Origin: RGIG9115 sp045648165
GTDB lineage: Bacteria; Bacillota; Clostridia; UBA1381
Direction: 5' to 3'
Length of the DNA stretch: 41,903 nt
Assembly (NCBI GenBank): GCA_045648165.1
Contig: JAZRNL010000009.1
Location: forward strand, 1 to 41,903
Under the pieces are notes generated by a model. It worked only from the letters and a program-made list of their open reading frames with translations. It did no database searches and was not told the origin of the DNA. Positions within the stretch are counted from its first letter, which is position 1. The number at the start of each line of letters is the position of its first letter. A program made the translations under genes and the position numbers. This document shows, one piece after another, positions 1-6,489 of the stretch.

Positions 1-1
1 T

Positions 2-1111
2 GAAGATTTTACATGTGCTATGGCTGTTGCAGAACCGGCAAAAAAACACGAAAAAATTACTGTTATTTATAATACGGTTGTAGAAGAAGTAAGCGGAGAA
101 AACGGTCTTAACTATATCAGATATAAAAACACTAAAACAGGAGAAACTACTGAATATCATGCAGAACAGGGCGATACCTTTGGGGTGTTTGTATTTGCAG
201 GATATTCTCCTGATACGGAGCTTGTTAAAGACATTGCAGAGTTAAATAAATATGGTTATGTCATAACGGATTCTAGTCAAAAAACGAATATTGATGGATT
301 GTATGCGGCAGGCGATGTGTGTATAAAACCTCTCCGTCAAGTCGTTACTGCTACAGGTGATGGTGCCTTGGCAGCTACGGAGCTTGAAAAATATGTTGCT
401 GAAATGCAAAGAAAAACAGGGCTTCATCCAAAACCGCCCGTCACAAGAACGACAGATTTGCAAAGTAAATCCGAAACCATTGAATCGCACGATGATTCCG
501 GTGAAATGTTTACCTCTGAAATGAAAGAACAGTTAGAGGGTGTGTTCTCAAAAATGGAACGTAAACTTATCCTTAAGCTGTATCTTGATAATCGTCCTGT
601 TTCTTCAGAACTGGAAGGTTTTATAACAAAGCTTGCAGACCTTACCGACAAACTTACAGTTTTGGTAGCTGATAAAAATGATCAATCTAATTTTGCACCA
701 TGCGTGCGAGTCTTTTCAGAGGATGGAATTGATTCAGGAATTGCATTTCATGGTGTGCCTGGAGGACATGAGTTTACCTCATTTGTATTGGGACTTTACA
801 ATGCAGCAGGTCCCGGACAGACAATAGATGAAGACACATTAAAGGAAATCGAGAACATTAAAAAGCAAACAGATATGAAGATTTTAGTGTCTTTGTCTTG
901 TACAATGTGTCCCGATTTGGTAATTGCCTGTCAGCGTATTGCATCGAAAAATAAAAATGTCATAGCAGAAGTGTATGATCTGCAACATTTTGAAAATTTA
1001 AAGAAAAAATATAATGTTATGAGTGTTCCGTGTCTTGTTATAAACGATGAACACGTATCTTTTGGAAAGAAGAATATCAATCAGATTGTTGATATAGTAA
1101 AAAAAGTATAA
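2..1111 (+). CDS. Thioredoxin-reductase-like flavoprotein with C-terminal AhpF-type tandem thioredoxin domain (5' end cut off)
   Basis: The frame is open from base 2, so the gene begins before the window. The first ~130 visible residues are the end of a thioredoxin-reductase-type flavoprotein: the FAD segment reads GLYAAGDV, followed by RQVVTATGDGALAA. After a linker comes ~200 residues that match the N-terminal domain of AhpF, two fused thioredoxin folds. Visible hallmarks are GHEFTSFVLGL in the first fold and SLSCTMCPDLV in the second, which carries the redox CxxC (codons at 899-910). The end, NVMSVPCLVIND, matches the cis-proline region. The likely role is passing electrons from NAD(P)H via FAD to the C-terminal CxxC and on to a peroxiredoxin or other disulfide partner in the cytosol. 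In AhpF this tandem domain precedes the reductase; here it follows it. The reductase CxxC would lie upstream and cannot be seen. The gene ends before a bidirectional terminator. Confidence 0.85.
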   Translation, partial: EDFTCAMAVAEPAKKHEKITVIYNTVVEEVSGENGLNYIRYKNTKTGETTEYHAEQGDTFGVFVFAGYSPDTELVKDIAELNKYGYVITDSSQKTNIDGLYAAGDVCIKPLRQVVTATGDGALAATELEKYVAEMQRKTGLHPKPPVTRTTDLQSKSETIESHDDSGEMFTSEMKEQLEGVFSKMERKLILKLYLDNRPVSSELEGFITKLADLTDKLTVLVADKNDQSNFAPCVRVFSEDGIDSGIAFHGVPGGHEFTSFVLGLYNAAGPGQTIDEDTLKEIENIKKQTDMKILVSLSCTMCPDLVIACQRIASKNKNVIAEVYDLQHFENLKKKYNVMSVPCLVINDEHVSFGKKNINQIVDIVKKV

Positions 1112-1180
1112 GAGTAATTTGATTTTATTCATATACTTCAAAATATTATACACCTTAAACAAAGAAAAGAGATTAAAATA

Positions 1181-1216
1181 AAATGCTCAGAAACCGTGTG
1201 GTTACTGAGCATTTTT
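1181..1216. terminator. Bidirectional intrinsic terminator
   Basis: A 10-bp perfect stem (1181-1190 with 1205-1214) encloses a further 4-bp AACC/GGTT stem with a GTGT loop. On the + strand it is followed by five T, which suits the end of the flavoprotein gene. On the minus strand it is followed by TTTTATTTT and starts just past the 3' end of the tRNA-like element. Confidence 0.75.
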
Positions 1217-1290
1217 GGTAGGAATACAGGATTTAAACCTGCTGACTTACTGCCTTGAATGAAGCGCGCTAACAAGCTACGCTAATTCCT
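1216..1290 (-). tRNA. Degenerate tRNA-like element, no assignable anticodon
   Basis: The reverse complement has much of a tRNA layout. There is a 6-bp acceptor stem (AGGAAT/ATTCCT), then discriminator A and an encoded CCA at 1216-1218. There is TA at the 8-9 positions, a 4-bp D stem (GCGT/GCGC, one wobble) and a 5-bp T stem (GCAGG/CCTGT, one wobble). It departs from a decoding tRNA in several ways. The acceptor is one pair short. The D loop has GT where GG is expected, and the T loop is TTTAAAT instead of TTCAAAT, so the usual G19-C56 contact is lost. The 23 nt between D and T arms have the right length but do not form a 5-bp anticodon stem. Its 3' third resembles the adjacent tRNA-Pro. A promoter-like pair lies just upstream and a terminator just downstream, so it may be transcribed. 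It could equally be a decaying tRNA pseudogene. Confidence 0.5.
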
Positions 1291-1299
1291 GAAAAGAAA

Positions 1300-1327
1300 T
1301 ATTTAGTTTTTTAGCATCTCGTGTCTA
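1300..1327 (-). promoter_or_regulatory. Candidate sigma-A promoter for the tRNA-like element
   Basis: Read on the minus strand: TAGACA, a 16-nt spacer, then TAAATA, ending about 10 nt before the 5' end of the tRNA-like element. The -35 is the same as the one proposed for minD. The short spacer and imperfect boxes keep this tentative. Confidence 0.4.
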
Positions 1328-1356
1328 TGGGATAACATGAGGTCAAAAACAAAATG

Positions 1357-1400
1357 AAACCCTGTAACGTAGCCGAGAATGGCTTTGTTACAGGGTTTTT
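1357..1400. terminator. Intrinsic terminator downstream of tRNA-Pro
   Basis: A 12-bp perfect stem (1357-1368 with 1387-1398) contains an inner AGCC/GGCT stem. On the minus strand it follows the CCA end of tRNA-Pro by a few bases and leads into TTTCATTTTGTTTTT. On the + strand it ends in a T run, so it may work both ways. Confidence 0.75.
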
Positions 1401-1401
1401 A

Positions 1402-1478
1402 TGGTCGGGATGACAGGATTTGAACCTGCGGCCCCTACGTCCCGAACGTAGTACTCTACCAAACTGAGCCACATCCCG
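1402..1478 (-). tRNA. tRNA-Pro (anticodon CGG)
   Basis: The reverse complement folds as a complete 77-nt tRNA. The acceptor is CGGGATG/CATCCCG, with discriminator A and an encoded CCA. The D stem is GCTC/GAGT with loop AGTTTGGTA. The anticodon stem is CTACG/CGTAG around loop TTCGGGA, which gives anticodon CGG. The T arm is GCAGG-TTCAAAT-CCTGT. It reads codon CCG. It has its own strong promoter at 1495-1523 and a terminator downstream. Confidence 0.97.
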
Positions 1479-1494
1479 ATCAAACTGCCCAAGT

Positions 1495-1523
1495 ATTGTA
1501 TCATAAATGGCTTTATAAGTCAA
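1495..1523 (-). promoter_or_regulatory. Sigma-A promoter of tRNA-Pro
   Basis: On the minus strand: TTGACT, 17-nt spacer, TACAAT, ending 16 nt before the mature 5' end of tRNA-Pro. Both boxes are close to consensus and the spacing is ideal. Confidence 0.8.
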
Positions 1524-1562
1524 GAGTTTTTTTCTTTAAAATAAAAAACTTTTTTGTATTAT

Positions 1563-1591
1563 GTATAAATTTCAGCTAAACGGTAAAAATA
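1563..1591 (+). promoter_or_regulatory. Candidate sigma-F-type (forespore) promoter upstream of spoIIQ-like gene
   Basis: GTATA, a 14-nt spacer, then GGTAAAAATA. The second element fits the forespore -10 consensus GGNNANAHTR at every defined position, and the first fits GYATA. It lies 39 nt before the chosen ATG of the SpoIIQ-like gene. In Bacillus subtilis spoIIQ is transcribed by sigma-F, so position and gene agree. The assignment is by eye only. Confidence 0.45.
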
Positions 1592-1630
1592 ACCTTGAAA
1601 ATTAAAAGAGCAGAAAGGTTGCATAAGATT

Positions 1631-2386
1631 ATGAAAGATAATAAGAAAAAAACGGGAGCTGGGTTCTACATAGCACTTTGTTGCTGTGTTGCGGCTATGG
1701 GAATTGTTGGTTTTGTGAACACGCAAAAAGAAAAAGCAGAAATTCAGATAAATTCAGACACCGCAGATAAAGCAGAAAGCTTTCCGGTTGTTGCATTGCC
1801 TGAGATTTCGGAAGAGCCGGCGGTTGGAGTTCAGGCGCAAAAGATTGCAGAACCAAAGGCTGAGAAAAAAGAGAAAGAGCCTGAAGAAGAGGATATATTT
1901 GAAAATGCAGATGTTATAGAGGCAGGAGAAAATCCTGAGTTTTATGACGGGCCTGTGATAGAATCTGTTTCTATTAAAGACACACCGGTGTTTGCAATCC
2001 CTGTGGACGGCGAAATATGTCATAAATTTACGGGTGATGAACTTTATTATGATAAAGTAATGGATGATTACAGAACTCACAATGGTATAGATATAAAAGC
2101 TGATCCTGACAGTGATGTTATATGTGCGGCAGATGGCGTTGTTGAAAGTGTGTATGAGGGAACTCTTGGTAAAACCGTGGTTATAAATCACAATAACGGT
2201 TATTACACGACTTATGCAAATTTAGACGACATTGAGAGTCTTACAGTGGGAATGAAAGTGAAAGAGGGCGATTTTTTAGCTCATGTGGGAAGTTATGCTC
2301 TTGGTGAGCAGACAACGGAGCCTCATATTCATTTTGAAGTTATAAGAGACGATGAATATTTAAATCCTGAAGATTATATTGGATAA
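1631..2386 (+). CDS. spoIIQ: SpoIIQ-like membrane-anchored M23 peptidase-fold protein
   Basis: 251 residues: a short basic N terminus, one membrane segment (about residues 10-29), an acidic low-complexity linker (about 60-100) and a C-terminal M23/LytM domain. The metal site appears complete: H150 and D154 (HNGID) and H232/H234 (HIHFE). SpoIIQ sits in the forespore membrane and pairs across the intermembrane space with SpoIIIAH during engulfment. The B. subtilis protein has lost a ligand, while clostridial relatives generally keep the site. I chose ATG 1631 because AGAAAGG sits 11 nt upstream; the frame also opens at TTG 1595, but with no ribosome binding site. A sigma-F-like promoter precedes it. 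It could instead be another membrane M23 endopeptidase, since the usual spoIID neighbour is absent here. Confidence 0.7.
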   Translation: MKDNKKKTGAGFYIALCCCVAAMGIVGFVNTQKEKAEIQINSDTADKAESFPVVALPEISEEPAVGVQAQKIAEPKAEKKEKEPEEEDIFENADVIEAGENPEFYDGPVIESVSIKDTPVFAIPVDGEICHKFTGDELYYDKVMDDYRTHNGIDIKADPDSDVICAADGVVESVYEGTLGKTVVINHNNGYYTTYANLDDIESLTVGMKVKEGDFLAHVGSYALGEQTTEPHIHFEVIRDDEYLNPEDYIG

Positions 2387-2403
2387 TTTAACATCCTCAA
2401 ATT

Positions 2404-2442
2404 CTAACCCCGAAGAAATTATAAAAGATTCTTCGGGGTTAG
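2404..2442. repeat. Perfect 14-bp inverted repeat after spoIIQ-like gene
   Basis: Arms 2404-2417 and 2429-2442 pair perfectly (core AACCCCGAAGAA) around an 11-nt A/T-rich loop. No T run follows, so it is a weak terminator candidate at best; it lies 17 nt after the spoIIQ-like stop codon. Confidence 0.6.
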
Positions 2443-2450
2443 GTTGTAAT

Positions 2451-2509
2451 GAGGTTAAAACACTTTTTTTAATATTTCAATATTTCAAAAAAAAGTGTTA
2501 TAAAACCTC
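2451..2509. repeat. Nested inverted repeat upstream of dnaG
   Basis: An outer GAGGTT/AACCTC pair (2451-2456 with 2504-2509) encloses a 12-bp stem AACAC-T7 with A7-GTGTT (2459-2470 with 2488-2499). With the preceding hairpin it fills most of the 192-nt gap before the dnaG-rpoD operon. Function unknown: terminator, processing site or regulatory structure. Confidence 0.55.
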
Positions 2510-2578
2510 GAAAGTGGGTATATATGTTCAGTGAATATAAGAAACTGTGATTGGTAATAATACGGGAGGTGATGCGGT

Positions 2579-4363
2579 TTGCCCAGATATTCAGATGTTT
2601 TGGTTTCAGAAATCTTTTCCGCTAACGACATAGTCGAATATGTTTCAAGATATGTGGCACTTAAAAAGCGTGGAAATGACTATAGCGGTCTTTGCCCGTT
2701 CCATAATGAAAAAACCCCATCATTTCACGTAAGCGCGGATAAGCAGTTGTTTTATTGCTTTGGTTGCGGTGCAGGTGGAAATCTTGCCCAATTTGTTATG
2801 CGGAGTGAAAATGTAGACTTTGTTGATGCTCTTAAAATTTTGGCAGATAATGCGGGTATAACTCTCCCTGAAGATGACAACTCTTATGATGATGTCCGTC
2901 ATAAAAAGAGAATGCGAATTTATGAGATGAATGCAAAAGCTGCCCGTTTCTTTCATGATTCACTTAAAAACCACTCTTTTGGAAAAGATGGTTTAGATTA
3001 TTTTAAAGATAGAGGTATTCTTCCTAAAACTATTACAACATTTGGTCTTGGATATGCTCCAAAAAGCTACGATGCGCTTCTCGATTATATGAAAGGTCTT
3101 GGGTACTCAGAACAGGAACTGGTTGAGGCATCTTTGGCTGTGGAGCGTGAAGGAAAGATTTATGATAAATTCCGTGATAGGGTTATGTTTCCTATCATCG
3201 ATGTTCGTGGAAATGTAATTGGATTTGGAGGCAGACGAATTCATGAGCCTGACGCCAATGTAGACTATAAGCCTCCTAAATATCTCAACTCCGGGGAGAC
3301 AATTGCTTTTGATAAAGGAAAAAACCTATTTTCGCTTAATCTTGCAAAAAAAGCAGATACAAAACGTATAATCCTTGTTGAGGGCTATATGGATGTGATA
3401 AGTGTATATCAGGCAGGTATACCGAATATAGTTGCGACTTTGGGTACTGCTATAACTGAAAACCAGGCAAAACTTATTTCAAAGTATGCCGGCGAAGTTC
3501 TTATATGTTACGATATGGATGAAGCAGGCCGAAAGGCTGTACTTAGGGCGATAGATGTTTTTCAGACAGTTGGCGGAAAAACAAAAGTGGTTAAGTTAAA
3601 AGGCGCGAAAGACCCTGATGAGTATATAAAGAACTTCGGTGTTGCTATGTTTCGAAAAGCTCTCGACAGTGCAGTACCATCAACAGAGTTCAGGCTTTCT
3701 CTTATAAAACTTGATCATAACATTGCAGAAACAGAAGGTAAAATTTCATTTGTAACCGCAGCTGTTGGCATTCTCTCGGGAATAAAAGAGCCTATTGAGG
3801 TTGATGCATACATAAATAATATTTCAATAGAAACAGGTATAGGTAAAGAAGCAATTTATGCCGAGTATAGAAAGGTTGCTGTTTCAAATTCTGGCAAAAC
3901 TGATTATATCGATGTAAGAACTAAGAAGAAAAACGGAACGATTGCTGGTAAACTCAGTGCTGAGGTTGACGCCCAGCGCAGACTTCTTAACCTTATTTCA
4001 TACGATAGACGCATATATAACGGGATTAAAGACTTAATAAAACCGGAGGATTTTTCGGAACCTGCTTTGTCGAAAGTAGCAATGATGATATATGAATGCA
4101 GAGAAAAGGGAGCAGAGCCGGATCCTGCAGAAATACTAAATGCATTTTTTGAAAATGAAGCGGAAATGAGTATGGTTTCATCGGTGTTTTATGAGCTTTC
4201 GGAATATAATGACAGACGTGCTACAGCAGAGGATAATTTAAGAACTATTCTGCTTGCTCAGATAAATAGAGCAATCTCTGAAAATGAAAATGATATAAAA
4301 AAACTTGGCGAGCTTATTAAAGAGCAGAATCGCATAAAAAAACTTACACTCAAGTGGGATTAG
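2579..4363 (+). CDS. dnaG: DNA primase
   Basis: 594 residues, usual length for DnaG. It makes the RNA primers for replication. The N-terminal zinc-binding domain has C39, H42, C60 and C63 (CPFH and YCFGCG). The Toprim catalytic core follows, with E268 in VEGYMD and D312/D314 in CYDMDEAG. The C-terminal ~150 residues are the less conserved helicase-binding region. The start is TTG at 2579, supported by GGGAGGTGATG ending a few bases upstream. It leads the dnaG-rpoD pair, the conserved macromolecular synthesis arrangement, with only 21 nt before rpoD, so the two are very likely cotranscribed. Confidence 0.97.
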   Translation: MPRYSDVLVSEIFSANDIVEYVSRYVALKKRGNDYSGLCPFHNEKTPSFHVSADKQLFYCFGCGAGGNLAQFVMRSENVDFVDALKILADNAGITLPEDDNSYDDVRHKKRMRIYEMNAKAARFFHDSLKNHSFGKDGLDYFKDRGILPKTITTFGLGYAPKSYDALLDYMKGLGYSEQELVEASLAVEREGKIYDKFRDRVMFPIIDVRGNVIGFGGRRIHEPDANVDYKPPKYLNSGETIAFDKGKNLFSLNLAKKADTKRIILVEGYMDVISVYQAGIPNIVATLGTAITENQAKLISKYAGEVLICYDMDEAGRKAVLRAIDVFQTVGGKTKVVKLKGAKDPDEYIKNFGVAMFRKALDSAVPSTEFRLSLIKLDHNIAETEGKISFVTAAVGILSGIKEPIEVDAYINNISIETGIGKEAIYAEYRKVAVSNSGKTDYIDVRTKKKNGTIAGKLSAEVDAQRRLLNLISYDRRIYNGIKDLIKPEDFSEPALSKVAMMIYECREKGAEPDPAEILNAFFENEAEMSMVSSVFYELSEYNDRRATAEDNLRTILLAQINRAISENENDIKKLGELIKEQNRIKKLTLKWD

Positions 4364-4384
4364 AAAGGATAAAAGGTATTTATA

Positions 4385-5455
4385 ATGACTGATATGAAAC
4401 AAATTGTTAAAGACCTTGTGGAACGCGGTAAAAAGAACGGAGTACTTACTTTTGACGAAATCAACAGTGCTTTTGAAGAAATCGAAATCACTCCTGAAAA
4501 GCTCGAAAAGGTTTATGATATACTTGAGAAAGAAGATATTGAAGTTGCCAAAAATCTTGAAAAAGAGCTGGAGGAAATCGAAGTAACTAAAGAAGAACTG
4601 GAAGATATGTCCGTTCCGGAAGGTGTGAGCATCGATGACCATGTAAAGATGTATCTTAAAGAAATCGGCAAGGTAGATCTTTTAAGTGTTCAGGAAGAGC
4701 TTGAACTTGCAAAGCGTATGAAAGAAGGAGACGAGGCGGCAAAGAAAAAGCTTGCAGAAGCAAATCTCCGACTCGTTGTAAGCATTGCAAAGCGTTATGT
4801 GGGAAGAGGTATGCTTTTCCTTGACCTTATTCAGGAAGGTAATCTCGGACTTATCAAAGCGGTTGATAAATTTGACTATACAAAGGGGTATAAGTTCAGT
4901 ACGTATGCTACATGGTGGATACGTCAAGCGATAACAAGAGCAATTGCTGACCAGGCAAGAACGATCAGAATCCCTGTTCATATGGTTGAAACTATAAACA
5001 AGTTGGTCAGAATATCCCGTCAACTCGTTCAGGAATATGGCAGGGAACCAACACACGAAGAACTTGCTAAAGAGCTTGGTATGCCTATAGATAAGGTTCG
5101 CGAAATCTCAAAAATTTCCCAGGAGCCGGTTTCACTTGAAACCCCCATAGGCGAAGAAGAGGATAGTCATCTCGGCGACTTTATTGAAGACCAGGATGCT
5201 CCGGCTCCCTCTGAGGCTGCAAGCTTTGTGCTTCTTAAAGAACATTTGTTTGATGTTTTAAAAACACTTAATCCCCGGGAAGAACAGGTTTTAAGACTGC
5301 GTTTCGGACTTGATGACGGTAGGCAGAGAACTCTTGAAGAGGTAGGTCATGAATTCCAGGTAACAAGAGAGCGTATAAGACAGATTGAAGCCAAGGCCCT
5401 CAGGAAGCTTCGTCACCCGTCCAGAAGTAAGAAGCTTAAAGATTATCTTGATTAA
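4385..5455 (+). CDS. rpoD: Primary sigma factor (sigma-A/RpoD)
   Basis: 356 residues, the compact Gram-positive form without the large non-conserved insert. The N-terminal ~80 residues are an acidic region 1.1. Region 2 runs from about 125 to 195 and contains the core-binding and -10 melting motifs (GNLGLIKAVDKFDY, FSTYATWWIRQAITRAI). Region 3 follows, and region 4.2 ends the protein with VTRERIRQIEAKALRKLR, the -35-binding helix-turn-helix. It directs RNA polymerase to the TTGACA/TATAAT promoters seen elsewhere in this window. ATG 4385 follows AAAGGATAAAAGG. It is cotranscribed with dnaG, and a small hairpin separates it from prmA. Confidence 0.98.
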   Translation: MTDMKQIVKDLVERGKKNGVLTFDEINSAFEEIEITPEKLEKVYDILEKEDIEVAKNLEKELEEIEVTKEELEDMSVPEGVSIDDHVKMYLKEIGKVDLLSVQEELELAKRMKEGDEAAKKKLAEANLRLVVSIAKRYVGRGMLFLDLIQEGNLGLIKAVDKFDYTKGYKFSTYATWWIRQAITRAIADQARTIRIPVHMVETINKLVRISRQLVQEYGREPTHEELAKELGMPIDKVREISKISQEPVSLETPIGEEEDSHLGDFIEDQDAPAPSEAASFVLLKEHLFDVLKTLNPREEQVLRLRFGLDDGRQRTLEEVGHEFQVTRERIRQIEAKALRKLRHPSRSKKLKDYLD

Positions 5456-5461
5456 TAGTTT

Positions 5462-5483
5462 AGGGTTGTCTGCGGACAACCCT
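5462..5483 (+). other. Intercistronic hairpin between rpoD and prmA
   Basis: AGGGTTGTC-TGCG-GACAACCCT: a 9-bp perfect stem with a 4-nt loop, 6 nt after the rpoD stop. Only ATT follows, so it is more likely an RNA-stability or partial-termination element than a full terminator. Confidence 0.5.
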
Positions 5484-5517
5484 ATTGGACGCTTAGGTTA
5501 TATAAGGAGAACTGAAC

Positions 5518-6489
5518 ATGGAATGGCTAAAAATAACAATATTTTCAACATCTGAGGGAATAGATCCGGTTTGCGGAAGACTTTATAATCTTGGAATAAC
5601 AGGGACTGAAATAGAAGATTATGACGATTTTACTCAGTTTCTAGAAGACAATAAACAGTGTTGGGATTATGTGGATGATGAGCTTGTGGAGTCCAAAAAA
5701 GGAGAAACAAAAATTATTTGCTACATAAGTAACACGCCGGAGGGTATGGAAACTCTTGTGGATATAAAAAATTCCCTTGCTGAGCTCAAAGCTTTTGATG
5801 CTGAGGGTTTGTTCGGGCGCCTTGAAATTGATGAATCTGTTTTAAGCGAAGAGGACTGGGCTAACAACTGGAAAAAGTATTTTCACCCATTGGAAATAGG
5901 GAAGAATTTACTTATATGTCCCGAATGGGAAGTGATTGATGCGCCTGGTAAAACAATATTTAAAATCAATCCGGGAATGACATTTGGTACTGGCTCGCAT
6001 CATACAACAAGGCTATGTATAGAAAATCTTGAAAAGTATATAACAAAAGGCTGTGATATGGCAGATCTTGGTTGCGGAAGCGGTATTCTTTCTGTCATAT
6101 CTCTTATGCTTGGTGCAGGTCATGCCACTGCTGTTGACATTGACAGTAATTGTGTTAATATAGCATATGAAAATGCAGATCGTAATGATGTGGATAAAAG
6201 TAAATATCGTGTTCTTGCCGGTAATGTACTTGATTCTGATGCAGTTTCTGATATTATCGCCGACAGAAAGTACGATGTTGTGTGCGCAAATATTGTGGCA
6301 GATGTTATTATTGCACTTTTGCCATATGCGGCATCTATTCTTAAAGATGACGGAACGTTTATAACTTCGGGAATAATCATAGACAGATGTGACGATGTTG
6401 AGAGGGCTCTTAAAGAAAATGGTTTTGAAATAACAGACAAATCAGTTTCAGGTGAATGGATTTGTATGGTTTGCAGAAAGGCAATGTAA
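5518..6489 (+). CDS. prmA: Ribosomal protein L11 methyltransferase
   Basis: 323 residues, close to the usual family length. PrmA uses S-adenosylmethionine to methylate L11. The N-terminal ~120 residues are the L11-recognition domain, with WANNWKKYFHP at its end. The catalytic domain has NPGMTFGTGSHHTT and the SAM-binding loop ADLGCGSGIL. A later CANIVADVI matches the catalytic NI(L/V)A motif. ATG 5518 follows AAGGAG. The stop codon TAATG overlaps the start of the next gene, so the two are translationally linked. In many Firmicutes prmA is followed directly by rsmE; here a flavodiiron-like gene lies between them. Confidence 0.95.
   Translation: MEWLKITIFSTSEGIDPVCGRLYNLGITGTEIEDYDDFTQFLEDNKQCWDYVDDELVESKKGETKIICYISNTPEGMETLVDIKNSLAELKAFDAEGLFGRLEIDESVLSEEDWANNWKKYFHPLEIGKNLLICPEWEVIDAPGKTIFKINPGMTFGTGSHHTTRLCIENLEKYITKGCDMADLGCGSGILSVISLMLGAGHATAVDIDSNCVNIAYENADRNDVDKSKYRVLAGNVLDSDAVSDIIADRKYDVVCANIVADVIIALLPYAASILKDDGTFITSGIIIDRCDDVERALKENGFEITDKSVSGEWICMVCRKAM

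Noticed and set aside
1216..1242. Attachment-site duplication of the tRNA-Pro 3' end
   Set aside because: The 3' parts of the tRNA-like element and tRNA-Pro are similar but not identical, and no integrase or mobile genes are nearby.
1311..1523. 70-residue minus-strand frame across tRNA-Pro
   Set aside because: It contains the tRNA and its terminator, so it is not coding.
1754..2191. 145-residue minus-strand frame opposite the spoIIQ-like gene
   Set aside because: Shadow of the acidic linker and M23 domain, with no start signal.
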